A DNA stretch of 35,717 nt from Spirochaetia bacterium (lineage in GTDB: Bacteria > Spirochaetota > Leptospiria > Leptospirales > Leptonemataceae), in NCBI GenBank assembly GCA_009885105.1, contig VFLI01000091.1, positions 1-35,717 of the forward strand, in the 5' to 3' direction. Positions 25,422 to 33,657 of this stretch are shown here, piece by piece. Below the pieces are notes generated by a model. The model did no database searches and was not told where the DNA came from. It saw only the letters and a program-made list of their open reading frames with translations. The first letter of the stretch is position 1, and every line of letters begins with the position of its first letter. The position numbers and the translations under genes were made by a program.

Positions 25422-26216
25422 TCAGTTTGCGAAACAGGCATTCGCCTTCTGCCAGTAGACGTCCTGAGCTCTGGCGCCGGACAATTTCAACAGCAGCTGG
25501 TTTATCATGCGCGCTTTTCTGCGGATAACAGCGTCCTCTCTGCACAGACGGATGAATGCGTCCCTTTCCACATCATGCATTAACCAGGCCACGATTTCTG
25601 AGCGGTCCTCTTCCTGGGCCAGGGTCTGATAAATATTTCCAAATCCTGGCGCGGGATGTGTCATTGTGTAGTAATCACGTCCACCGCCGCTGTATGCCGA
25701 AGCTCCGCCCTGTCCGTATGCAAAGCCGGCTCTGTTCGCCGACGCCCATTCGTTCCAGCGGTAGTACTGATCATTCCAGATCGCATATTCAGCGTTATGA
25801 TTGAGCTCATGATGCAGAACATGCACCAGATAATCAGCGCTGCCGGCCCCTGCCATTCCGTTTGTCGACAGATACAGTCTGTTACCGTATGGATCCGGGA
25901 CGGCGGCCCTGGCAACACCGTCGATCTTCAGATTTTTTCCAAGAATCAGATGCGTGGCCCTGGCCTTCTGTAAATAACCAGGGGGGTACTTTTCCAGTTC
26001 TGTCTTCATCATAGCGATGTAACGATCCGCCTCGGCCTGTGTTGGATTTGCATAGGTTACTTTATTCCACGTATCCGCCACCCTGGCATTGAACGTTACA
26101 TTTACTCTGACCTGACCGATCGTCATTTCAACGGCATTAACCGCGTTCGCAGCAATGAGACATGTAAAACAGAATGCCAGGAGAAAAACAATTTTCTTTG
26201 CTGATAACTTTTTCAT
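25422..26216 (-). CDS. Secreted HExxH zinc metallopeptidase candidate
   Basis: This is a 264-residue protein with signal peptide (KKIVFLLAFCFTCLIAANAV) and mature start near VEM. The zinc-binding HExxH is H136-E137-L-N-H140 in VLHHELNHNAEY, and a third ligand may be a Glu in the later QEEDRSEIVAWL stretch; Glu137 would be the catalytic base. A Gly/Tyr-rich loop (YGQGGASAYSGGGRDYY) lies between them. No peptidase family was recognised with certainty. It is exported, so targets may be envelope or extracellular proteins. ATG 26216 has GGAAGG five bases ahead. The C-terminal KANACFAN carries a single Cys. Confidence 0.75.
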   Translation of the reverse strand: MKKLSAKKIVFLLAFCFTCLIAANAVNAVEMTIGQVRVNVTFNARVADTWNKVTYANPTQAEADRYIAMMKTELEKYPPGYLQKARATHLILGKNLKIDGVARAAVPDPYGNRLYLSTNGMAGAGSADYLVHVLHHELNHNAEYAIWNDQYYRWNEWASANRAGFAYGQGGASAYSGGGRDYYTMTHPAPGFGNIYQTLAQEEDRSEIVAWLMHDVERDAFIRLCREDAVIRRKARMINQLLLKLSGARAQDVYWQKANACFAN

Positions 26217-26286
26217 AATAACCTTCCTTTTTTCTTCCGGAAATTTTCCACGCGAAAAGCTTCTGACCTGACTGAATTAACTATTT

Positions 26287-26988
26287 CTACACAGATTCCA
26301 CGGTCTTTCTTCGTCCTGCCGGAGCCGGATAGGGATAATCCAGTCCTGAAAGTTCCGCGATCTCTTCCATTCTCTCATGAAGAAAGATCGCAGGATCATC
26401 GCTGCGGGAATATTCCCGCACAGGACCGAACTTGATCAGAACTTCCGGTCTAAATCCGCTGCCGTACTGAAAACCGACGCAGATCACTTTAAGCGGCTTC
26501 ACAGGTTTTCCCGTGATAAAGCGAAAGCCGGCGCTCTGACCCTCTCCCATCTTTTTCCAGTAGGTGGTCTCTTCCGGGAACAATACCATGGCATTGCCGT
26601 CGCCGGGATGCTTGCCCGTCCAGTCCAGTTCGTAGAGCACCTTGCGCGCGTACACCAAGTAGTCTTTGCTTTTTTCCGGGCGTGCGCGATCCAGAGGGAT
26701 GCCACCGATTTTCCAGAAGAATCCCATATAACGACGCCGGGCCAGACTCGACTTCATGATGCACCAGCCCTTCCGGCCGAGATGGTCCTGCATGGCGGCA
26801 TAACCCAGAGGAATGTCGCGCTCTGTAGAATGTTTGGAAATAATCAGCAAGGGTCCGTTTTCCGGCACCGCTTCCGGGAGCTCAATGCGGATATTATAGA
26901 AGAGCTTCATCAATTTGGTGCCTATGAACGCCAGCATGGCAGAAGCCCGGGAGGTCTTGCCCGGATGCTCGGTATAATTGAAGAACAT
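26287..26988 (-). CDS. PlsC-type 1-acyl-sn-glycerol-3-phosphate acyltransferase
   Basis: This 233-residue membrane-associated protein of the LPLAT family transfers an acyl chain to lysophosphatidate or a related acceptor. The H(X4)D motif is present as H53-STER-D58 in ISKHSTERDIPLG, the second motif as GGIPLDRARP and the third as VLFPEETTYWKK. There is no classic long transmembrane anchor at the N-terminus, only a modest hydrophobic patch (AFIGTKLMKLFY). The exact acceptor cannot be told. ATG 26988 is preceded by GGAA. It lies 91 bases after the end of the cytochrome gene on the same strand, probably a separate unit. Confidence 0.85.
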   Translation of the reverse strand: MFFNYTEHPGKTSRASAMLAFIGTKLMKLFYNIRIELPEAVPENGPLLIISKHSTERDIPLGYAAMQDHLGRKGWCIMKSSLARRRYMGFFWKIGGIPLDRARPEKSKDYLVYARKVLYELDWTGKHPGDGNAMVLFPEETTYWKKMGEGQSAGFRFITGKPVKPLKVICVGFQYGSGFRPEVLIKFGPVREYSRSDDPAIFLHERMEEIAELSGLDYPYPAPAGRRKTVESV

Positions 26989-27079
26989 CGCTCATTCCAG
27001 AATTCGGGCGCTCACCGGCAATCAGTTTTTTGGCTGTATATTTAGGAGTCTCGGCGGAGAGTGCGACGTGTAATTGTTG

Positions 27080-28111
27080 TTAACGCAGCCTTTTTTCCCA
27101 GATCGATATTTTGGTGCTGGCATCACTTAATATCGTTGGGCCGGCAAGCGACGTCTCATGATGATTATAAACCAGCCTGGCAAAGAGTGGGCCGGTCCCG
27201 GGCGCGTCCGCTGTTACAGTTATCTCCATTGTTTCTGGTCCAATGGTGTAATCGTGAATCAGTTGACGGTTCCAGAAGGTATTTCCAGACAACGGGCCTG
27301 GACCATAGAAGCGCGCCCAAACTTTACGAAACACAATTCGGGAGAAGGTCGAATTCTGGGCGATCTCAAAACTCAGCGATTTGAAAAGGTCGCCAGTGGG
27401 CATTCGGTGCGCTCTTGTGGAATCCAGTGAACAACGAAATCTCACGAGCTGTGGCTCCAGAAAATCAGCCTCACAGCTTGAAAAATGATCGGCCAGCCAT
27501 TGGCTGTTATGCGGTCCGAGCAGACGATGCCCTTCGTAATGGCAAAACTGACAGGGTCTCTCATAAGCGCTTGCTTTCCACTCAGCAAATGTATTCTGCA
27601 TAGGCTCATTTATGTATGTAACCTTCTGGCCCGCAAAAACAGGAAAATTGAATTGGTGGCATTCGGCGCAAAATTGTGAACTGCTCATATAAGCTCTTAC
27701 TCTTGTCGGATGAGGCGCACGACCTGAGGACGTTGCGCTGATTATCTCTCCTTCTCTTACGTGACATGCGACGCAATTGATACCTTCAAGGATCAGCTGA
27801 CTCTTCCCGTTTCTGTATTCCTGAAGTTGAGCTTTAAGCGGGGCATGACAGTGAACGCACCATTCTCGTGGTTCTATTTGAAAGGCCTCGGCGAATAGTG
27901 GATCAATCCAGGACTGTGCATGCATGCCCACCAGCCACTCTTCGTGAGTCTTTTCGTGACATTTTTTACATTGCGAAGCAGACAGTTTTGATGGTTCGTT
28001 TTCCCAGCCGGTCACAATGGGTTCGAGACCATTATAGAAAACCTGCTTTTCACATGTTTCAAATACAAGGAAACAGCAAAGGACAGCCAGTCTCCTCTTA
28101 ATATCGGGCAT
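27080..28111 (-). CDS. Pentahaem c-type cytochrome (c554-like), probably exported
   Basis: ATG 28111 is chosen: it overlaps the end of the previous gene by 14 bases and puts a signal-like stretch (RRLAVLCCFLVFETC) at the N-terminus; the Cys may be lipid-modified, though the lipobox is imperfect. The protein has 343 residues with five CxxCH haem sites: CKKCH, CVHCH, CVACH, CAECH and CQFCH. Further His residues are spaced as distal ligands. A later HRMPTGD motif is often seen near the C-terminus of multihaem proteins of the PF13435 type. A second, mostly beta, domain follows. An electron-transfer role in the periplasm is inferred. It is the last gene of a three-gene overlap cluster. Confidence 0.8.
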   Translation of the reverse strand: MPDIKRRLAVLCCFLVFETCEKQVFYNGLEPIVTGWENEPSKLSASQCKKCHEKTHEEWLVGMHAQSWIDPLFAEAFQIEPREWCVHCHAPLKAQLQEYRNGKSQLILEGINCVACHVREGEIISATSSGRAPHPTRVRAYMSSSQFCAECHQFNFPVFAGQKVTYINEPMQNTFAEWKASAYERPCQFCHYEGHRLLGPHNSQWLADHFSSCEADFLEPQLVRFRCSLDSTRAHRMPTGDLFKSLSFEIAQNSTFSRIVFRKVWARFYGPGPLSGNTFWNRQLIHDYTIGPETMEITVTADAPGTGPLFARLVYNHHETSLAGPTILSDASTKISIWEKRLR

Positions 28112-28514
28112 AGGTTTCTGCCCACCTGAGGATATCCCTCTTCTGCATCGACGAAAAGGAATGGAAGAGTCTGAATGATACTGGAGGCATTTCGTCGCGT
28201 CGAAGGATGATGCGAATATTATGAGCCCGCAACCTCTTCTGCCCTCCACTCAGGCGGCTCCAGCGTGAAAAATTGAGATGAGCCGTCGCTCGTTTTCTTA
28301 TTCTCTGGAAATAAATTCGAAAAATGCCTTCGTCACGGGTCGAATCCGAATGGCATTGGATGCAGGTTGTAATTACAGTGGGAAGCTCTTCAGAGATCGG
28401 CAGTGCCTGATCTGCTGAGCAGTTCGTAAACAATGCCGGGAAAAAGATTCCACAGACAATTACTACTGAACTGTAAAATCGGCCAGAGAACCTGGTTGAA
28501 AGTTCGGGTTGCAT
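28098..28514 (-). CDS. Monohaem lipoprotein with Haem_bd-type domain
   Basis: This is a 138-residue product from ATG 28514. The signal peptide (SVVIVCGIFFPALFTNC) ends in a lipobox Cys near residue 32. The domain carries one CxxCH (TCIQCHSDSTRD), then LNFSRW and RRDEMPP followed by HSFSSMQKRDILRW. That order and the LNFS-W and MPP motifs fit the Haem_bd (PF14376) family of c-type haem proteins. It overlaps the preceding TPR gene by 52 bases and the following cytochrome by 14, so translation is tightly coupled. Acting as the small electron-carrying partner of the pentahaem protein is an inference from the arrangement. Confidence 0.75.
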   Translation of the reverse strand: MQPELSTRFSGRFYSSVVIVCGIFFPALFTNCSADQALPISEELPTVITTCIQCHSDSTRDEGIFRIYFQRIRKRATAHLNFSRWSRLSGGQKRLRAHNIRIILRRDEMPPVSFRLFHSFSSMQKRDILRWAETYARY

Positions 28515-29473
28515 TGTTTTGGTTCTATCACGCCTGCCGCGAATTCTGGTGCCCACATGTCCTTTTTTGTGCCCTTCACCAGCCTTTGAAGCGCATTTTT
28601 CTCCAGCGTCACCTCTGGCTTGCCTGTTGAGACTTCGCATGGCTGGATTTCATATTTTTCAAAGATACTGCAGGTAGCAGCTGCCATTGAGCGTCCTGAA
28701 CCTTTTGCATAACAGCTTTCAGTCGGTGTGAGCATTAGATCTGAGTTGTGGAGACTCCACGTTCCGCGGGAATACCCGGGTGTGCACCCCTGTGAATAAT
28801 TAATATAGATCCCTGTTGAACAAAGCACAGTGAAGTACGGACTGCGTTCCGTTGGAAAAGTGATCTTTCCGGTTACCGCCTTTTCATTTATCTCAATATT
28901 TTCCGGTTTGAGCGATTCAATTTCTAGTCGCCAATTACTCTGGCTTCTCAGGAACTGCATATCAGGGTCGGATTCAATGTATTGGTACGCATTGTACCCC
29001 CGGTTAATTGCAAGAGCCAGGTTTTCGAAACCTTCCTTCGCCAATTTCATTCGGCTGTATGCACATGCCAGATTGTAGTAAATCAGCTCTGCGTGATCGT
29101 AAGACAACTGCAGGGCGATCTTATAAGCAGCTATTGCATCTTCCAGACGCGGCACGTTTGAAAGGCTGTTGCAGTAGTTAAAATACAGCTCCCCGTAAGC
29201 ATAATGCTCAATTGCCTCCTCGAACTTCTTGATTGCGTATGCGTCATTTTTGGCATGATAGAGCTGAAGTCCCTCAGAATTCAAAGCGTAAGCCATTGCT
29301 TGCTGCCTTTCGACCCCTTTAAAATCAGACCATTGGAGTCCGCCCGGATTGCGATTTATGTAGATCGCCCATCCCATGGAGAGAGGATCCTTTTCAGGGA
29401 GACCATTTTTTTTGCATTGGACGCCTGACCATAAAATAAAATAAGCCGTCAAACACCACAACAGCCTCTTCAT
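28463..29473 (-). CDS. TPR-containing lipoprotein, first gene of the cytochrome cluster
   Basis: ATG 29473 is preferred to the earlier 29512 because it starts a short signal peptide (KRLLWCLTAYFILWSGVQC) whose lipobox GVQC places Cys at residue 20. The mature protein is 336 residues long in all, with a helical half of two or three TPRs (AIKKFEEAIEHYAYGELYFNYCN, AAYKIALQLSYDHAELIYYNLACAY shortened here) and a Cys-containing C-terminal domain (STGIYINYSQGCTPGYSRG) that is probably beta-rich. TPR lipoproteins often organise other exported proteins. It leads an overlapping set with two haem proteins and so could scaffold them. Confidence 0.72.
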   Translation of the reverse strand: MKRLLWCLTAYFILWSGVQCKKNGLPEKDPLSMGWAIYINRNPGGLQWSDFKGVERQQAMAYALNSEGLQLYHAKNDAYAIKKFEEAIEHYAYGELYFNYCNSLSNVPRLEDAIAAYKIALQLSYDHAELIYYNLACAYSRMKLAKEGFENLALAINRGYNAYQYIESDPDMQFLRSQSNWRLEIESLKPENIEINEKAVTGKITFPTERSPYFTVLCSTGIYINYSQGCTPGYSRGTWSLHNSDLMLTPTESCYAKGSGRSMAAATCSIFEKYEIQPCEVSTGKPEVTLEKNALQRLVKGTKKDMWAPEFAAGVIEPKQCNPNFQPGSLADFTVQ

Positions 29474-29581
29474 GATTTCAGTAAGTATTCGCAAATCCTC
29501 TGCCTGTTTCATTGTTTTGTTTTTTCAGGAACTTACTCCCATCTCAGACCGTTCGACAAAACCTGTCAAACTCAAAAAATG

Positions 29582-29594
29582 CTGAGAATCTCAG
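29582..29594. repeat. Short perfect inverted repeat CTGAGA-A-TCTCAG
   Basis: A 6-1-6 inverted repeat lies in the 273-base intergenic stretch between the TPR lipoprotein gene and the antitoxin remnant. It could be a protein-binding site for the leftward promoter of the cytochrome cluster. Such short palindromes are common, and I cannot support more. The rest of this intergenic stretch shows no gene. Confidence 0.25.
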
Positions 29595-29746
29595 AAAAAA
29601 GGACGATGGTGAGATGCTGCTTGAGACTCGCGGGAGACTCTGTATATCGTACGGCCAAATTTTTTACAAGCATTGAACATTTGGGCAGGCAGAACGCTTC
29701 TTCGATATTTTTTTGACATAAAGGAAACAGACCTGTAACTGGACTG

Positions 29747-29970
29747 ATGAAGACTATTTCATCACAGAATTGAAAGCTCATTTGAGCCGGGAATTAAAGC
29801 GTGTCCGGAAGGGTCAAAAGATAATCGTCACCGACCACGATCATGCCATTGCCGAAATATCTCCGATTATCGCGACAGCCGACTTTGAAATAATACCTCG
29901 ATCGCGTACGAACCATAGCAGGCCCGAAAACAACTGGATAAGGACAGGGACCCGCCAAAAACTGACCTGA
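29747..29970 (+). pseudogene. Decayed Phd/YefM-type antitoxin remnant without toxin
   Basis: From ATG 29747 the sequence reads MKTIS, then a one-base shift is needed to enter TELKAHLSRELKRVRKGQKI followed by IVTDHDHAIAEISPI, the DNA-binding core of Phd/YefM-like antitoxins (they repress their own operon and neutralise a PIN or other toxin). In the shifted frame a TTG at 29770 could start a 66-residue product, but the first strand of the fold would be lost. The C-terminal toxin-binding region (after ~residue 40) is unlike known members. No toxin gene follows: the next ORF, 42 bases later, is a large helical protein. I therefore read this as an eroded toxin-antitoxin locus. Confidence 0.6.
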
Positions 29971-30012
29971 AATCAGCGAAAACATTGCATCACGAATCAA
30001 GAGCGCTCCGAT

Positions 30013-31017
30013 ATGAATAAAAAACTTGAAAATCTCCTGCAGGCCCACATCGACCATGAAATGAAAGTATGGGAAGATGAGGCATCACTTCGAAAAGAAC
30101 TTGAATTTCTTTTTGACTGGGCTCTGTCTATGAAGATCGGCGATGTGCTCAGCCGCAGCCAGATCGATTCCGTTATTAAAGAAATCCGCGAAACCTCCGC
30201 GACCGAAGACACCCGGCTCTTTTTTACGAATACAGTCCAGCGCCTTCGCAAAGTCGCGTCAGAAAGCAAAGACACCACGGCCACTCTCACAACAAAGGAA
30301 ATCCACGACAGCTGGGTCGAAGTTCTTATCAAGTCGAACGATCTGCGTTCGGACATCGGACGGGATTTTGCGCGCAGTCTCTTTTTTAAGAAACTTATTT
30401 CGGAAGTTTTGTATTTTTCCATACGCCGGTTTCTCTCCGAGGACAATATGGTCGCAAAAAGCATTCCGGGAATGTCTTCATTGTTCAAATTCGGACAGGA
30501 TCTGGTGAATAAAACCATGCCGAGCCTCGACGAAAATGTGAGCCGGATTGTCCGCGATTTCATTTCCCGCAATATGGACAGCGTGAGCGGTTATGCGGAA
30601 ACGGTTCTCACATCGCAGATGGATGAAAAGATGATACGCGAACTTGCCGACGGATTCTGGAACGATATGGCGGACAGACCGATATCAAAACTGGCGCAGG
30701 ATCTTCTGCCCCTGCAGGATGAAAATGTGAGCCGCGCTGCCGAGGCCACCTGGGATCATTTCAGAAAAACTGATTTCTTTGAAAAGATTGTTCACGCCGT
30801 TCTTGAGTCCTGGTTCGATCATTACGAAACAATGGATATCAAGAAAGTTCTTGAGAATGCGGCGGTGAGCCGGCAGCGCGCTCTGGATACTATCTTCCGC
30901 ATCGCGCGGCACGCTCTGCAGAGCGCGGCAAAAAACGGGAAACTGCGCGAATTGCTGCGCCGCCGCCTCAGTTCATTTTACGAGTCGCCGGCTGCCGAGT
31001 CCATCGTCGGCGGATGA
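30013..31017 (+). CDS. Helical cytoplasmic protein of unknown function
   Basis: This is a 334-residue protein with no signal peptide or membrane segment. It is almost entirely alpha-helical and rich in charged residues, with an acidic N-terminus (LENLLQAHIDHEMKVWEDE) and a basic C-terminus (AKNGKLRELLRRRLSSFY). A repeat-like phrase occurs twice: LDENVSRIVRDF near 174 and LQDENVSRAAEATW near 238, hinting at duplicated helical units. No family was recognised. The start is ATG 30013. It is convergent with the GT-C-like gene (25 bases between). Confidence 0.7.
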   Translation: MNKKLENLLQAHIDHEMKVWEDEASLRKELEFLFDWALSMKIGDVLSRSQIDSVIKEIRETSATEDTRLFFTNTVQRLRKVASESKDTTATLTTKEIHDSWVEVLIKSNDLRSDIGRDFARSLFFKKLISEVLYFSIRRFLSEDNMVAKSIPGMSSLFKFGQDLVNKTMPSLDENVSRIVRDFISRNMDSVSGYAETVLTSQMDEKMIRELADGFWNDMADRPISKLAQDLLPLQDENVSRAAEATWDHFRKTDFFEKIVHAVLESWFDHYETMDIKKVLENAAVSRQRALDTIFRIARHALQSAAKNGKLRELLRRRLSSFYESPAAESIVGG

Positions 31018-31042
31018 CGATGACGATAATGATGACGAGAGG

Positions 31043-32839
31043 TTACAGACTATCCATAATATTGGATGAATCGCCCAGCAGCCGCCATTCCGAAGAAGGC
31101 CTGTCAAATTCCCAGCGGTCCATGTTTCCTTTTTCATACCGCACAAAAAGAAGATCCGGATCTTTCAGAGATTTGGGAAAATCAAACCTGGCCTGGAGAA
31201 TATCTTTTGCATCCGGCGTGATCTCTTCAATCGTCACCCGGAAAATCTCTGTCTGATATACCTGGCCCTTTTCAAAAAGCGGTCTGACCCGTACAATCAT
31301 GGCGAACATGTTGGAAAGCCAGCCCGGTCCGTCTGTTTTCAAGGAAAACGAATTTTCACTGTTCTGCCGGATGAACATTCTACCGCTGAAACTGGACAGA
31401 ATTTTCACACGACCCGTGAATGAATGGTATCTGTAGATGCTGGAGGCATAGAGCGATAGAAAGGGACCGGGTGCGTTTAAATGAATGATCGTACCTGCCC
31501 TGTATTTTTCCTGCAGACTTTTTGCCTTCAGAACGGCGTCTTCCGGAGCCTGCAGACTGCCCCCGTAAGAGAAAGCATACGCCGGCGAAAGGATGAGCGC
31601 AAAAACGACGGCCGTGATCATGAGATAAACGGCCATGCCACGGCCCAGATACGGGAGCGGCTCCGGAGATTCCGGCAGGAATTTTTCTCGCAGCGATGGC
31701 ATCTGGAAAATCACGACGGCCAGCAAAAATACTCCCGTGACGAGCGGAAAATACAGCTGCCGTTCCGTTGCCTCCGTGGAAAGCTGCGGCGCCAGAGCGA
31801 CGATAAAAAACAAATAGCAGAACTGCACCAGCGGATCTTTTCGGGACGGCCAGAGCGCGGCTGTGAATAAGGCCAGCAGCAGAATCCCCGCAAGAGCAAG
31901 AGGAAAAACAGCCTGCGGCACAAATAGTGCAATACCGAGAGGAGCGCTGGAAAGCAGTCCGGCATACATCATGGGTAAATTTACGGCCAGCGAATTGAGA
32001 TATCGCAGAGGCTCTTTCAGCGGATCATAGTAGGCAAGATTCTGTGTGCCAAAACCGGCCGCCTTAAAAAATACAAGATACCCGAAAAAAATAATCAATG
32101 CGGGAAGCCAGGATTTGTAGGCCGCAAGAAAAAGCCTCATTCGCTGCATCAGTGGATTTTTTTCTTCCTGGGATCCCGCGAAAACAAATTCGTAAAGAAT
32201 AATAAATGCCGGCGCTGCAATGGCCGATTCTTTTGAGGCAAGAGCGCACAGCAAAAAGATACAGGACAGCGCTGTGAGAATACTTTTTCCGGAAGTACGA
32301 CCTTCGAACCAGAAGATCAAGGAAATATTGATAAAAAAAACGCAGATCAAATCCGTGGCCGTCGAAATCCAGCCGACGGAAAGAGCCGTGTCCTCACAGA
32401 TCAAAAACAAAAAACCGGCTGTCAGCGCCAGAAAATATTTCCCGGAAAGCCTCCTGAAAAGGGCGAAAGTCAAAAACCCGTTTGCCGCATGAAGCAGAAT
32501 CGAAAAGAGATGAAGCGGAAGCGCCGCGTTTCTTTTGAATAACTTAAAGAAAAGCGCAAAGACTGCAGAGAATATGGGTCGAAAAAAGTCACCAGGATTG
32601 TTTGTTTCGTTCCACCAGATACCGGAAAAAATGTGAGCCCGTTCGACATCGGCATTCCAGAAACCGAACCAGGGATTGTAAGGCACATTTTCTTCCAATA
32701 TAGATATCCAGAAAAAATCGTCATAATGGAATCTTGTGGATGCGAACGGGAAAAATATTAAAAGACCTGCCATGACAAAGAAGAGGAAAACGATCTTTTC
32801 CGGCCGCTTTTTTGCCGCCATTTCGAGAAAACTAATCAA
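31043..32839 (-). CDS. GT-C-like polytopic membrane protein, putative glycosyltransferase
   Basis: This is a 598-residue protein with about ten hydrophobic helices (IVFLFFVMAGLLIFF at the N-terminus, then YFLALTAGFLFLI, LTALSCIFLLCALASKES, LPALIIFFGYLVFF, LALAGILLLALFTAALW, GRGMAVYLMITAVVFALI). A YDDFFW motif just after the first helix (residues ~39-44) matches the acidic first-loop site of GT-C glycosyltransferases, which use lipid-linked sugars. A ~120-residue soluble C-terminal domain follows. The start is TTG 32839, overlapping the stop of the hemerythrin gene (TTGA) with AAGG ahead; ATG 32821 is the alternative. The sugar and acceptor are unknown. Confidence 0.75.
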   Translation of the reverse strand: MISFLEMAAKKRPEKIVFLFFVMAGLLIFFPFASTRFHYDDFFWISILEENVPYNPWFGFWNADVERAHIFSGIWWNETNNPGDFFRPIFSAVFALFFKLFKRNAALPLHLFSILLHAANGFLTFALFRRLSGKYFLALTAGFLFLICEDTALSVGWISTATDLICVFFINISLIFWFEGRTSGKSILTALSCIFLLCALASKESAIAAPAFIILYEFVFAGSQEEKNPLMQRMRLFLAAYKSWLPALIIFFGYLVFFKAAGFGTQNLAYYDPLKEPLRYLNSLAVNLPMMYAGLLSSAPLGIALFVPQAVFPLALAGILLLALFTAALWPSRKDPLVQFCYLFFIVALAPQLSTEATERQLYFPLVTGVFLLAVVIFQMPSLREKFLPESPEPLPYLGRGMAVYLMITAVVFALILSPAYAFSYGGSLQAPEDAVLKAKSLQEKYRAGTIIHLNAPGPFLSLYASSIYRYHSFTGRVKILSSFSGRMFIRQNSENSFSLKTDGPGWLSNMFAMIVRVRPLFEKGQVYQTEIFRVTIEEITPDAKDILQARFDFPKSLKDPDLLFVRYEKGNMDRWEFDRPSSEWRLLGDSSNIMDSL

Positions 32840-33240
32840 TGCCTTTTTCCTTTAATATAGTCTGCCACGGGTCTGTCGTGGTGATCGATATGATCAAAAA
32901 GCCAATGGCCGATAAATGTTGTCAGCTCTATGCCGATCACCCCTTCCCCTTTTCGAAATTTTTCAATCTTCGCAGTAAGATCGGACATCAGTCTTCTGTG
33001 CTCATCGATATGTTTCTCCAGTTCCGGATACTCCCCAGAGGTCAGCAGTTTTTCCTCATAGAGAAAATGATTTTTTGTTTCCTCAATCAGATGAGTGAGT
33101 TTTTCTTCAACCAGAGCCGGTCCTTCGCCGGACCAGATCGATTCATAGAGATAGTTCACATGGTCCAGCAGGCTTCTGTGCTGCCTGTCCATGCCGGCAA
33201 CACCCAGTTCATAATGTGTCTGCCATGCAACAATGCCCAT
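32836..33240 (-). CDS. Bacteriohemerythrin
   Basis: From ATG 33240 this is a 134-residue four-helix O2-binding protein with a di-iron centre. The presumed iron ligands are all present: H21 (MDRQH), H58 and E62 (HFLYEEKLL), H77 and H81 (HIDEH), and H117 with D122 (HIDHHD); the family WxxxYELG opening is present as WQTHYELG. The longer frame to 33300 adds 20 residues that are not conserved in the family. It binds O2 or NO, serving storage, delivery or sensing. It is translationally coupled to the downstream membrane protein, an unusual pairing that I cannot explain. Confidence 0.92.
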   Translation of the reverse strand: MGIVAWQTHYELGVAGMDRQHRSLLDHVNYLYESIWSGEGPALVEEKLTHLIEETKNHFLYEEKLLTSGEYPELEKHIDEHRRLMSDLTAKIEKFRKGEGVIGIELTTFIGHWLFDHIDHHDRPVADYIKGKRH

Positions 33241-33657
33241 ATACTGAAAATTTTTTAACAGTTTATGAATGCCAGTCAAAAAAGAACCATAATATTCCAA
33301 TTGAAGAGTGATTCATCCTGAATTAATTGCGGGAAAATTCATATTCTTATCGACACGAGATTGTGTTTCTATTAATGTATCGTCGATTTTTACGGGTCCG
33401 TCAAAACCAACCTGATTTTTTCTCATCTTCAAATTGCACGATTTCTGAGCATTTTTTATTGGAAGGGATCGATAATTTTTTCTGAATTCATACTATAATT
33501 TTATTGACGGTGTGTTCGATGAAGAATTTATTTCGATTCCGGTTTCAGACAAATTAATGGGACATAATCCAAATCCTTTAAAATGCCTGCCGCTTTAGAA
33601 AAAGCCTTGCCAGAAAACAGATGTTTGGCAAACATATATTTAGTCAGGGGAACAGTT
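33241..33657. other. 417-base leader before nrdJ
   Basis: No gene is visible. An AT-rich stretch contains TATAAT (33494-33499), a possible -10 box, but no good -35 at 17 bases. I looked for a cobalamin riboswitch (B12-box GCCACTG) and for NrdR boxes (ACACTATATATAGTGT type) and recognised neither. The length is unusual beside the compact neighbours and may hide regulation. Confidence 0.3.
33646..33650 (+). promoter_or_regulatory. Shine-Dalgarno AGGGG for nrdJ
   Basis: AGGGG lies seven bases before ATG 33658 and decides the start of nrdJ, since the frame upstream has no comparable site. Confidence 0.6.

Noticed and set aside
26377..27045. 222-codon plus-strand frame
   Set aside because: It is fully antisense to the acyltransferase gene, which has clear family motifs.
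33241..33657. Cobalamin riboswitch or NrdR boxes before nrdJ
   Set aside because: Neither the B12-box core nor a paired NrdR-type palindrome could be found by eye; only a possible TATAAT was seen.
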